Assembly (NCBI GenBank): GCA_025464005.1
Contig: JAODBO010000062.1
Coordinates: 1 to 64,000 of the forward strand
Length of the DNA: 64,000 nucleotides
From: Acidimicrobiaceae bacterium
Lineage (GTDB): Bacteria > Actinomycetota > Acidimicrobiia > Acidimicrobiales > Bog-793
Direction of reading: 5' to 3'
Positions 35,494 through 45,117 of the stretch are shown here, in pieces. A model generated the notes under the pieces. The model was not told where the DNA came from, ran no database searches, and saw only the letters and a program-made list of their open reading frames with translations. The first letter of the stretch is position 1. Every line of letters begins with the position of its first letter. The position numbers and the translations under genes were made by a program.

Positions 35494-35499
35494 AGGCTA
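35494..35499 (-). promoter_or_regulatory. Candidate -10 box upstream of guaB3
   Basis: TAGCCT about 30 bases before the GTG; unlike the leaderless genes, a ribosome-binding site (GGGAG) separates it from the start. Confidence 0.35.
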
Positions 35500-35569
35500 C
35501 CTCGCCACCCGGTCCGGACCAGGGTCCCCGCTACCCGCGGGCGCGGGGGCTCCGACGGATCTCGGGACG

Positions 35570-37240
35570 TCACGCGAGCGCCCCCGTTCCAGTCGCTGGG
35601 CGCGCTGGGTCGCTCGGCCCGGCCGCGTGCGAAGGCGCGGTCGGGTCGCCGGACGGGGCTGGGTCGTCCGAGGGCTCGATGGCAGGGCCGGACATGGCGC
35701 CCGTGGGCACGCCCTGGCCCCGGCGCGTGACGAGGTAGGCGAGCACGGCGAGAGCGCCCAGCGCGACGATCTCCACTGCGAGCACGCCGGGAAGGCTGAC
35801 GGGCGGCTTCCAGGTCGGGTGCAGCAGGAAGCCGAAATCGGGCCCCTTCGTGCCGACCGCGTACCGGCGTAGCATCTCGAAGAACGCAGCCACCTGCGCG
35901 AGGAATGCACACAGAGCGACGATCCCGACGATGCGCCCCCGGTGCTGGGCGAGGGCGCTCTTGCCGATCAGCGTCGCAGCCAGGATCGGCAGCCCCACGG
36001 CGAAGGCCAACGTGTCCTTGCCGGCCCAGGTGAAGCCGTATCGGTGCACCTGGGAGGTGGAGATCGCCACCGGAACGACGACGATCGCCACGACGAAGAC
36101 GAGCAGCGTCAGCGCGTCGCGAAGGCGCCCGACCGCTGCCGCGGCGAGTGTCACGAAGCCGATGAGCGCGTACCAGACGACGTAGGTGAACGTCGGTGCG
36201 AAGGTGTCGAACCACCCGAACACTCCGATCATGCCTGGCAGGTAGTAGTCGTTGTGGAGGAACGAGAACTCGAGGATCGTGCTCTCGGGGACGCTGTAGC
36301 CGACGACGCCCGCCGGCGTCGCGTACACGTCGAACGAGCGCTCCGACAGGATCCAGATCACCGCGAGTGCCGCGACCACGACGACCGCTACGAGCCCGTA
36401 GCGGACACGCCGGTGGGCAAGGAAACGCCGCAACGAGCCGAGGTTGGAGACGGCGAGCAGGATGATGGCGGTCAACCCGAGCCAGAACGGTGACAACGCA
36501 CGTATGAGCTCGAGAACGCAAGCCGATGCCGCCAGCATCGCGACGAGCCCGGGCGGCGGGTCGTCCAGGTGCTCGAGGACGAGGATGGACCCGGCCGTCC
36601 ACACCGTGATCGCGGCACTCGCCTCGAGGCCGGCGGGGTTGACGACGCTGCCGAGGAACAGCACCATCGGCGTCGCCGCGATCACGACGCCGGCGATCGC
36701 GAGCCTCGACCTCGACCAGAGGACCGCGGCGCTCACCGCCAGCGCTATGAAGACCGCCGAGAGGGCGGCGCTCACCAGCCGCATCAAGTAGATGTCGGCG
36801 TCGCTCGACCCGAGCAGGCTCGGGAGCCCGACGATCGCGTAGTACAGCGGGGGATAGCGGGCGTTGTAGATGTAGACCTGCTTCGGTCCGGACCCGCCAC
36901 TCGCGACGGGGGCGCAGCTCGCCGGGACGGTGGGCCGCCGGTGATAGCAGCTCGGGAGGTTGCGCGTCCCCGCGTAGAAGGCGGGCACGGTCACGAGGCC
37001 CAGCGGGCTCGTCGACGGGCCGGGGAGCTTGCCGACGAGCTCGCCCCTCACGACGGCGGCCGCCTTGATGATGTGGACCGGCTCGTCGGGAGCTGCGAAG
37101 AGCGGCGTGGCGAAGCTCCACGCGCCCATCGCGACGAAGGCGAGTACGAACGTCACGACGAACGCGGTCCATCCGCGGCGGCGACGGCCGCGCCTTTTCT
37201 GGTCGGACCCAGCGCGAGGCGCTGGAGGTTCGGTGTTCAT
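35570..37240 (-). CDS. DUF2142 multi-pass membrane protein
   Basis: 556 aa. A basic N-terminus is followed by a first membrane segment and the DUF2142 hallmark APDEPVHIIKA (50-60), then about ten further hydrophobic segments and a Pro/Ala-rich cytoplasmic tail. DUF2142 proteins are GT-C-like membrane proteins, often in O-antigen or capsule loci, thought to use lipid-linked sugars. It stands alone between guaB3 and a NUDIX gene. Together with the YfhO-like protein it suggests envelope glycan decoration, but the product is unknown. Confidence 0.82.
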   Translation of the reverse strand: MNTEPPAPRAGSDQKRRGRRRRGWTAFVVTFVLAFVAMGAWSFATPLFAAPDEPVHIIKAAAVVRGELVGKLPGPSTSPLGLVTVPAFYAGTRNLPSCYHRRPTVPASCAPVASGGSGPKQVYIYNARYPPLYYAIVGLPSLLGSSDADIYLMRLVSAALSAVFIALAVSAAVLWSRSRLAIAGVVIAATPMVLFLGSVVNPAGLEASAAITVWTAGSILVLEHLDDPPPGLVAMLAASACVLELIRALSPFWLGLTAIILLAVSNLGSLRRFLAHRRVRYGLVAVVVVAALAVIWILSERSFDVYATPAGVVGYSVPESTILEFSFLHNDYYLPGMIGVFGWFDTFAPTFTYVVWYALIGFVTLAAAAVGRLRDALTLLVFVVAIVVVPVAISTSQVHRYGFTWAGKDTLAFAVGLPILAATLIGKSALAQHRGRIVGIVALCAFLAQVAAFFEMLRRYAVGTKGPDFGFLLHPTWKPPVSLPGVLAVEIVALGALAVLAYLVTRRGQGVPTGAMSGPAIEPSDDPAPSGDPTAPSHAAGPSDPARPATGTGALA

Positions 37241-37294
37241 GCTCGAGAGGGCAGGCTCCGCGATCGGGCTTGTCTGCAGGAGGGACGCCCGAGC

Positions 37295-37323
37295 ACAGTA
37301 GCCGGGTCGGTGATCCTCGTCAG
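37295..37323 (-). promoter_or_regulatory. Candidate promoter of the DUF2142 gene
   Basis: On the minus strand CTGACG and TACTGT are separated by 17 bases, about 55 bases before the ATG at 37240. Confidence 0.35.
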
Positions 37324-37358
37324 AGAGCCGGGAGCGAAGCGGGCGACTGACGACCCAC

Positions 37359-38099
37359 TTACTGCGCGCCAGCCACCCGCTCGAGCAGGCGCCAGAGGAT
37401 GCGCGCGCTCATCCCCCACACGAGGTCGTCGCCGAGCACGGTCGGGTCGGCGAAGAAATGGACCGACCGTTCGTCGGCTCCGGTCGACCAGCGCTCCTGC
37501 CACGCGACGCCGTCGGAGAGCAGCGCCGCCACTGGCACCTCGAGGACCGACTCGACCTCGGAGTGGTTCGCCACGAGCGTCGGGCGACGGCTCAGCAATC
37601 CGAGATAGGCGGCGATCTGTTCGCCTGAGTGGCGGCCGACCACGTCGACCAGGACCGGCGCCTCCACGTCGAACGGTGAGAGACCGATCTCCTCCTCGGC
37701 CTCTCGCAGTGCAGCGTCGTTGGGAGCCTCCCCCAGCTCGACTCTCCCGCCGGGAAAGGCGATATGACCGGGGTCGCGTTGCAGGGTGTTCGATCGGCGG
37801 ATGAGCACGAGGGTCGCCTCCGAGTCGGTGCCCGATGCGAACACCGGCACCAGCACGGCGGCGCTTACACCGGCGAGCGCGTCGTTGCGAGGTCCAGCGC
37901 CAGCTACAGGCGCGGGTCCGGGTCTGGCGTCGCTCGAGCGGATGCCCGGGGCCGGCCCGGATGCTGCGAGCGCGGCGACGAAGCGCTCGAGCGAGACACT
38001 GGACCGCTGCGCGAGTGGCAGGGCCGCCCAAGGCGGCGGGGGGCCCGGGCGCGAGGACAAGGGTCGTGGCACGCGCTGGCGAAACGGTGCAGCGTCCAC
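37359..38099 (-). CDS. NUDIX hydrolase, CoA pyrophosphatase-like
   Basis: 246 aa with a complete Nudix box at residues 118-140 (G-x5-E-x7-RE-x-x-EE-x-G-x). The preceding LIRRSNTLQRDPGHIAFPGG matches the NudL/CoAse motif, so CoA or acyl-CoA hydrolysis to 3,5-ADP and phosphopantetheine is the likely activity. About 75 N-terminal residues are Pro/Ala-rich and unstructured. The GTG at 38099 is preferred over an upstream start at 38180 because TACGCT lies six bases before it and the upstream form would include the strong hairpin at 38145-38178. Confidence 0.82.
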   Translation of the reverse strand: MDAAPFRQRVPRPLSSRPGPPPPWAALPLAQRSSVSLERFVAALAASGPAPGIRSSDARPGPAPVAGAGPRNDALAGVSAAVLVPVFASGTDSEATLVLIRRSNTLQRDPGHIAFPGGRVELGEAPNDAALREAEEEIGLSPFDVEAPVLVDVVGRHSGEQIAAYLGLLSRRPTLVANHSEVESVLEVPVAALLSDGVAWQERWSTGADERSVHFFADPTVLGDDLVWGMSARILWRLLERVAGAQ

Positions 38100-38105
38100 G
38101 TCGTC

Positions 38106-38111
38106 AGCGTA
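38106..38111 (-). promoter_or_regulatory. -10 box of probable leaderless NUDIX gene promoter
   Basis: TACGCT ends six bases before the GTG at 38099. Confidence 0.4.
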
Positions 38112-38144
38112 GCCAGCGGTACTCCCGCGCCGACCTGTGGACGC

Positions 38145-38178
38145 GCCAGTGGCCGGGCCCGAAAGCCCAGCCACTGGC
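38145..38178 (-). terminator. Large hairpin, second of two after groEL
   Basis: Perfect nine-base outer arms (GCCAGTGGC/GCCACTGGC), one mismatch, then an inner GGGC/GCCC stem with a six-base loop. It lies 14 bases beyond the first groEL hairpin and upstream of the NUDIX promoter. It may insulate the two genes. Confidence 0.55.
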
Positions 38179-38191
38179 ACTTCACTGCGCT

Positions 38192-38211
38192 GCCGGGCGA
38201 AATCGCCCGGC
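38192..38211 (-). terminator. Stop-adjacent hairpin after groEL
   Basis: Perfect 20-base palindrome giving an eight-base GC stem and a four-base AT-rich loop, beginning three bases after the groEL TAA. No T run. Confidence 0.6.
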
Positions 38212-38214
38212 CGC

Positions 38215-40136
<1,922 letters not shown>

Positions 40137-40160
40137 CTCCGAGGCCTCCCTATGGCTTCG

Positions 40161-40187
40161 TTGGCACTCTGACCTAACGAGTGCCAA
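40161..40187. promoter_or_regulatory. CIRCE operator (HrcA-binding)
   Basis: TTGGCACTC, nine bases, GAGTGCCAA: a perfect inverted repeat matching CIRCE (TTAGCACTC-N9-GAGTGCTAA) with one symmetrical change. It sits between the promoter and groES, so HrcA would block initiation until heat shock. Confidence 0.93.
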
Positions 40188-40215
40188 CCATACCGACAAC
40201 GCGTGGATCTGGCAA
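40187..40215 (-). promoter_or_regulatory. groES-groEL promoter
   Basis: TTGCCA (40210-40215), 17 bases, TATGGT (40187-40192) on the minus strand. The -10 touches the first base of CIRCE. It is one of the two best vegetative-type promoters seen in the window. Confidence 0.75.
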
Positions 40216-40385
40216 CCGCAGGGTCGAGGTTGTCACTGGCTTGGCTCATCGTCGTCACGCTCCCGGAGGGATGTGACGACGAAGGTCCACGTTACGACCG
40301 CTACTTCGGCCCTACAAGGCGCAAGCGCGTGGCTGCGAAACGATAGCTGCATGTGACTGGCGACAACATTCTGGCCTCCGGCGCG

Positions 40386-41441
40386 TCACCGCCGTGGCTC
40401 GTGACCCGGGAACCTGAGGCTGGCGTCGGCGCCGGTAGACATCGGCGATGCTCCGTCCATGGCGAGGCGGAAGTGGCCTGCCGCGGCGATCATCGCCGCA
40501 TTGTCGGTGCACATCGCTCGGCTCGGAAGAAAGACCCGTAGACCGGCCTCTGCACCGGCGCCGACGATCCGCTCGCGCAGCGAGGTGTTGGCGGCCACGC
40601 CGCCCGCGAGGCAGATGCCGCGTGCTCCGATCGAGTCCGCCGCCACGAGCGTCTTGTCGACGAGCACGTCCACGGCGGCCGCCTGGAACGACGCCGCTAC
40701 GTCGGGGGTGGAAACCTCCGGATGGCGGGTGACGTGCTGGACGACCGCCGTCTTCAAGCCGCTGAAGGAGAAGTCGAGCCCGTCACCGAGCATCGGCCGC
40801 GGCAGGGCGACGGCGGCTGGGTCACCCTCTCGCGCTGCCCGCTCGACGCCGGGACCTCCGGGATAGCCGAGGCCGAGGAAGCGCGCGACCTTGTCGAAAG
40901 CCTCGCCCGCGGCGTCGTCGAGCGTCTCGCCGAGGACGGCGTAGTGCCCAGGCTTCTCCAGAGCGACGAGCAGGGTATGGCCTCCCGACACGATGAGGAC
41001 CACGACGGGCAGCTCGAGATCGGGATCCTCCAACAGCGACGCGTACAAGTGGCCTTCGAGGTGGTTCACCCCCACGAACGGCACTCCCCACGCCAGCGCG
41101 AGCGACTTCGCGAACGACACGCCGACGAGCAGCGCACCTATGAGCCCCGGTCCGACGGTCGCGGCGACGGCGCCGATACTCTCGAGCCCGGACGGCGACA
41201 CGGGGGCCCCGCTCCGGTCGAGGCCCGCCGCCGCGAGCGCCTCGGACACGACGGGCACGATCTGCTCGAGGTGTGCCCGTCCGGCGATCTCCGGGACCAC
41301 GCCGCCGTAGCGGACGTGGAGGTCGACCTGGCTCGAGACCACGGAGGACAGCACGTCGCGCCCACCGGCCACGACCGCCGCCGCCGTCTCGTCGCACGAG
41401 GTCTCCAGTCCGAGCACGAGGCCGGACGCAGGAGCCGTCAC
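40386..41441 (-). CDS. tsaD: tRNA threonylcarbamoyladenosine transferase TsaD
   Basis: 351 aa Kae1/Qri7-family protein that transfers threonylcarbamoyl to A37 of ANN-decoding tRNAs. Metal ligands H127 and H131 (NHLEGH), SGGHT, and the late Asp in CTDNAAM are present. The GTG at 41441 overlaps the rimI stop (GTGA). It is the last gene of udg-tsaE-tsaB-rimI-tsaD, so all three TsaBDE subunits are coupled here; tsaC is not in the window. Confidence 0.96.
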   Translation of the reverse strand: MTAPASGLVLGLETSCDETAAAVVAGGRDVLSSVVSSQVDLHVRYGGVVPEIAGRAHLEQIVPVVSEALAAAGLDRSGAPVSPSGLESIGAVAATVGPGLIGALLVGVSFAKSLALAWGVPFVGVNHLEGHLYASLLEDPDLELPVVVLIVSGGHTLLVALEKPGHYAVLGETLDDAAGEAFDKVARFLGLGYPGGPGVERAAREGDPAAVALPRPMLGDGLDFSFSGLKTAVVQHVTRHPEVSTPDVAASFQAAAVDVLVDKTLVAADSIGARGICLAGGVAANTSLRERIVGAGAEAGLRVFLPSRAMCTDNAAMIAAAGHFRLAMDGASPMSTGADASLRFPGHEPRR

Positions 41442-42022
41442 CGTCGGTCCCGGGACCGGGCCCCGATACGGCGCCCGATCTGGTCGAGCCGCGCCTCGTA
41501 TACCGGCGTGTCGACGTCGTAGGCCCACATCACCAGGCCGTCCTCGTTGACCTCGGGGTAGTAGTTCTTGCGGATGCCCGCAGGAACGAACCCGAAGGCC
41601 CGGTACAGCTCCTGCGCGCCGTGGTTGGACATCCTCACCTCCAGCGTCAGGGCGTGCGCTCCGCGACCGCGCACCTCGCGCACCAGCCGGTAGAGCAGCC
41701 GGATCCCGACGCCGTGGCGGTGCCACTCGGGGGCGACCCCGACCGTCGTGATGTGCGCCTCGCCGGCGACGAGCATCGACCCGGCGTAGCCGACGACAGC
41801 GCCGTCGACGATGGCGACGAAGTACGCCCGCGTAGCGGGGGACGCGAGCTCGCTCAGGTAGAGCGCCGCGGACCACGGGCGCGGGAAGATCCGCTCCTCG
41901 ATGGCCGCGACGTGACGCACGTGGGCTCGACGCATCGGGACGATGTCGATCGAAGCGTCCCGGCGGGGTTCGGGGAGTGCGGGGCGTGGCCTGTGCCGCG
42001 AGCGGGGCAGCCGGATGGTCAC
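41438..42022 (-). CDS. rimI: Ribosomal-protein S18-type alanine N-acetyltransferase
   Basis: 194 aa GNAT acetyltransferase. The catalytic core (about 25-170) has the acetyl-CoA loop HRHGVG and the C-terminal LEVRMSNHGAQELYRAFGF typical of RimI. About 20 extra residues at each end are basic. The location between tsaB and tsaD is the common actinobacterial arrangement. The GTG start overlaps the tsaB stop (GTGA). Confidence 0.92.
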   Translation of the reverse strand: MTIRLPRSRHRPRPALPEPRRDASIDIVPMRRAHVRHVAAIEERIFPRPWSAALYLSELASPATRAYFVAIVDGAVVGYAGSMLVAGEAHITTVGVAPEWHRHGVGIRLLYRLVREVRGRGAHALTLEVRMSNHGAQELYRAFGFVPAGIRKNYYPEVNEDGLVMWAYDVDTPVYEARLDQIGRRIGARSRDRR

Positions 42023-42789
42023 GGCAGGGCCGATCCACTCGAGGGGGCGGACAGCGAGACCGAGGAGGGCGCTCCGGGACGCGAGGTCCAGTTGATCCGG
42101 ACGTCCGGCGCGCGCAGGTAGACCGGGGCCAGGTCGACTTCAGAGATCGACAGGCCGGCATCGAGCCGGCGCAGGCCGAGCTCGCTGAGTGACGCGACCG
42201 GAGGCGCACCCAGCTCGTCGCCGGCGAGACACGGTGCCGGTCCACCGCGGGCTGCCACCGCCTCGACGAGCGCCGCGCCGTGACGTCGGGCGCCGTCCCC
42301 GACGAGCAGCACCCGCGCGGACCGAGCTGCGAGCTCTGCCGCGAGCTCGTCGACGGTGCCGAGCCGTACGGCTCCCGAGCCCATGGGCTCTGCGTCGGAC
42401 GCCTCTCCGGCCTCTGCCACCGTCCAGGCCACCTCGCCTCGTCGCATGTCGACGACGGCGACGACGTCCATCGCCGCGTCCCGAGCAGCGTGCACGAGCA
42501 CGTCGGTGCTCGTGCACGCGACGGTCGGCACCTGAAGCGCGAACGCGAACGCCTTGGCCGCCGCGACCCCGACACGGATACCGGTGAACAGGCCGGGCCC
42601 TACGTCTACGGCGATCGCCTCGACCGCGTCGAGGGACGCGCCGGCAGCGGCACAGACCGCCTCGATCTCCGGATGGAGCGTCTCGACGTGGCGACGCCCG
42701 GGCCGCGCGACCAGGGCGGCGAGAAGCCCGGAACGGTCTCGAAGCGCCACACCGACCTCGATGGTGGCGCTCTCGATCGCCAGCAGCAT
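42019..42789 (-). CDS. tsaB: t6A scaffold protein TsaB
   Basis: 256 aa ASKHA-fold paralogue of TsaD. It starts LLAIESAT, contains GPGLFTGIRVG (about 70-80) and lacks the TsaD metal site, consistent with a non-catalytic partner that bridges TsaD and TsaE. The ATG at 42789 overlaps the tsaE stop (ATGA). The C-terminus ends in a Ser/Pro-rich tail. Confidence 0.94.
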   Translation of the reverse strand: MLLAIESATIEVGVALRDRSGLLAALVARPGRRHVETLHPEIEAVCAAAGASLDAVEAIAVDVGPGLFTGIRVGVAAAKAFAFALQVPTVACTSTDVLVHAARDAAMDVVAVVDMRRGEVAWTVAEAGEASDAEPMGSGAVRLGTVDELAAELAARSARVLLVGDGARRHGAALVEAVAARGGPAPCLAGDELGAPPVASLSELGLRRLDAGLSISEVDLAPVYLRAPDVRINWTSRPGAPSSVSLSAPSSGSALP

Positions 42790-43295
42790 CAGCGCACCTC
42801 CATGCCTGAGCCGCGGGCCGACACCCCGAGGCGGGCGACGCGCTGCTGCCACGAGGCCGACGCCGCGCTGAAGCGGACGAGGCGCGCCGAGTCGGCGGTC
42901 GGATCGCCCTCGAGCGGCCCGATAAGCACCTCGAGCGCGTCCCGCCCGATGAGTGGCGCAGCAGCCTCTCCCCACTCGACGACGGCGACGCCCCCCTCGT
43001 CGAGGACCTCGTCGATGGCGAGATCCGCGACCTCGTCGAGGAGCTCGAGCCGCCAGCAGTCGACGTGGGCCACGACCGGCTCGGTGTCGTAGGTGCGCAG
43101 CAGCGTGAAGGTCGGGCTCGTGACCTGCTCGTCGCTTCCGAGCGCCCCGACAATTCCTTTTGTGAGGGTCGTCTTGCCCGCACCGAGACCGCCCGAGAGC
43201 AGGAGCACGTCGCCGGGCGCGACGAGGCCCGCGACGAGCGCGCCGAGCGCACCCGTCTCGGCCGCCGACCTCGTGACCACCGCGATTCCAGTCAC
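42789..43295 (-). CDS. tsaE: t6A synthesis ATPase TsaE
   Basis: 168 aa P-loop ATPase with GGLGAGKTT (35-43), needed to reset the TsaBD complex after each round. The start is the GTG at 43295. Two perfect 17-base copies of a unit resembling its first codons lie immediately upstream (43296-43329), each an ATG with a six-codon frame closed by a TGA that overlaps the next start. Ribosomes leaving udg may therefore pass through two mini-frames before tsaE. Confidence 0.93.
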   Translation of the reverse strand: MTGIAVVTRSAAETGALGALVAGLVAPGDVLLLSGGLGAGKTTLTKGIVGALGSDEQVTSPTFTLLRTYDTEPVVAHVDCWRLELLDEVADLAIDEVLDEGGVAVVEWGEAAAPLIGRDALEVLIGPLEGDPTADSARLVRFSAASASWQQRVARLGVSARGSGMEVR

Positions 43296-43329
43296 GGAGC
43301 GATGCCGGTCATGGAGCGATGCCGGTCAT
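43296..43329 (-). repeat. 17-bp perfect tandem duplication at the udg-tsaE junction
   Basis: Copies at 43296-43312 and 43313-43329; the first bases of tsaE are a third, diverged copy. On the minus strand each copy begins with ATG and encodes MTGIAP followed by TGA overlapping the next ATG or GTG. The udg stop overlaps the first ATG. Confidence 0.9.
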
Positions 43330-43904
43330 ACATCCGCGGATGGTTCCGGGGTGCCCGCCAGCGCGTGCTTGGCTCGCACGAGATCGGCGCGCATCTGGGC
43401 GAGGACGACGCCTCCGCCCCGCAAGGCAGCCGCGGGATGGAACGTCGGCACGATCACGCCCGTCAGGAAGGGGTAGCTTTGGCCACGCAGCTTGGTCACC
43501 CCCTCGCTCCGGCCGAGGAGCGTCCGCGATGCGAAGTTGCCGAGCGTGACGACGACGCGCGGGCTGATGAGCTCCACCTGCTCCTCGAGGTAGTGCCGGC
43601 ACGTCGCGACCTCGAGCGGGAGCGGGTCCCGGTTGCCCGGGGGGCGGCACTTCACGACGTTGGCGATGTAGCACTCCCGCCGTTCGAGTCCGAGCTCCTC
43701 GGCGATCAGACGGTCGAGGAGCTTTCCCGAGCGGCCGACGAAGGGCTCCCCGGCGAGGTCCTCTTCGCGTCCGGGAGCCTCGCCGACGAACATGAGCGAC
43801 GCCGTCGGATCGCCGACGCCGAAGACCACCTGTGTCCTGCCTGCGGCGAGCGGGCAGGCGACGCAGCCACGAGCCTCGCGCCCCAGCTCGATGAGCGTCG
43901 GCAC
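43326..43904 (-). CDS. Family 4 uracil-DNA glycosylase (iron-sulfur type)
   Basis: 192 aa. Motif [10 protein letters not shown] (41-49) and motif B HPAA (156-159) define a type 4 UDG, and C14, C17, C86 and C102 are the [4Fe-4S] ligands. It removes uracil from DNA after cytosine deamination. TAGGAT lies six bases before the GTG at 43904 and overlaps the alr stop, so this gene may head its own leaderless transcript leading into the t6A genes. Confidence 0.92.
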   Translation of the reverse strand: MPTLIELGREARGCVACPLAAGRTQVVFGVGDPTASLMFVGEAPGREEDLAGEPFVGRSGKLLDRLIAEELGLERRECYIANVVKCRPPGNRDPLPLEVATCRHYLEEQVELISPRVVVTLGNFASRTLLGRSEGVTKLRGQSYPFLTGVIVPTFHPAAALRGGGVVLAQMRADLVRAKHALAGTPEPSADV

Positions 43905-43910
43905 GGCCTA

Positions 43911-43916
43911 ATCCTA
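43911..43916 (-). promoter_or_regulatory. -10 box of probable leaderless udg promoter
   Basis: TAGGAT ends six bases before the GTG of udg and contains the alr stop codon. An internal promoter for udg-tsaEB-rimI-tsaD. Confidence 0.45.
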
Positions 43917-45104
43917 CCGCTCCGGACCACAGGCACCACCGCTGGATCCGCCACCGACGTAGCGCCGCGGCACCCGCGGTCCGATTCCGCAGAGGACCTC
44001 GTAGGAGATGGTGCCCAGGCGGTCCGCCCACTCCTCGGCGGTGATCTCCTCGCCCCCCTGGCGACCGATCAGGACGACCTCGTCGCCCGGACGTACGGCA
44101 TCGTCGTCACCGAGGTCGACGATGATCTGGTCCATCGTCACGGTCCCGGCGATGTCGCGCCGTGCCCCCCCGACGAGCACCTGGCCCCCGGCGCTCGCCA
44201 GGCGGCGCGGGACTCCGTCGTGGTAACCGAGGGGCACGACCCCGACATACGACGCCGTGGCCAGCTCGTAGGTGCGGCCGTAGCTCGTCCGCTCGCCGGC
44301 CTCGAGCCGCCTCACGAGATGGAGCCGGGCCTTCCAGCTGAGAGCAGGGGCAAGCGACGCGGGTTCGCCGAGCGCACGCTCGATCCATCCCGCGAGCGCA
44401 GCGGAGGGGAGATGGCCGTAGAGCGCGATCCCGCACCGCACGAGGTCGAGGCGCGCATCCGGATGAGCGATCGCTCCGGCCGAGTTGGCCGCATGCACGA
44501 GCCGGGGCACGATGCCCGCTCCTGCGAGGACGGCGCGGGCGTGCTCGAAGCGAGCGAGCTGCACGCCCGTGAACGGGTCGTCGGGCACGTCGGCCACCGC
44601 AAGATGGGTCCACAGGCCCGCGAGCGCGAGCTCCGGAGCGTTGGCGACCGCCTGCACTACCTCGAGGAGCTCCTCCGGATCAGCTCCGACGCGGTGCATC
44701 CCGGTGTCCACCTTCACCTGGACCGGCACGGGCCGTCCGAGCTGCGCGGCCGCCTTGCGGGCGGCTGAGACGCCTTCCATGCGGTACAGCGTCGGCGTGA
44801 GTCCGTGCGCAACCGCCTCGGTCATCGCCTCGGCGGTGGGCTCGGAGAGCAAGAGCACCTCGGCGGCGATCCCGGCCGCGCGAAGCGCCAGGCCCTCCTC
44901 GACGAGCGCGACGGCGAGCAGCGCCGCTCCCCCGTCGATGGCTGCTGTGGCGACCTCGGGCGCACCGTGGCCGTAGCCGTCCGCCTTGACCACGGCGCAC
45001 AGCTCGGCAGGGGCGACGAGCCTGCGCAGCAGGCCGGCGTTGTGCCGCACGGCGTCGAGATCGACCTCGACCCAGGCGGGGCGGAGCGCGCGGAGTCCGT
45101 TCAC
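43914..45104 (-). CDS. alr: Alanine racemase
   Basis: 396 aa fold-type III PLP enzyme. The PLP Lys is K40 in VVKADGYGHGA, and the C-terminal TSYGRT and MDQIIVD segments complete the site. It makes D-alanine for peptidoglycan. The GTG at 45104, 13 bases after the nnr stop, is the first in-frame start fitting homology. The pairing nnr-alr, with acpS and glmS upstream, is common in actinobacteria. Confidence 0.95.
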   Translation of the reverse strand: MNGLRALRPAWVEVDLDAVRHNAGLLRRLVAPAELCAVVKADGYGHGAPEVATAAIDGGAALLAVALVEEGLALRAAGIAAEVLLLSEPTAEAMTEAVAHGLTPTLYRMEGVSAARKAAAQLGRPVPVQVKVDTGMHRVGADPEELLEVVQAVANAPELALAGLWTHLAVADVPDDPFTGVQLARFEHARAVLAGAGIVPRLVHAANSAGAIAHPDARLDLVRCGIALYGHLPSAALAGWIERALGEPASLAPALSWKARLHLVRRLEAGERTSYGRTYELATASYVGVVPLGYHDGVPRRLASAGGQVLVGGARRDIAGTVTMDQIIVDLGDDDAVRPGDEVVLIGRQGGEEITAEEWADRLGTISYEVLCGIGPRVPRRYVGGGSSGGACGPER

Positions 45105-45117
45105 CGGACGTCCCCGA

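Noticed and set aside
43310..43329. The two upstream ATG codons as alternative starts of TsaE
   Set aside because: Both are out of frame with tsaE and stop after six codons, so they cannot extend the protein; they are reported as mini-ORFs instead.
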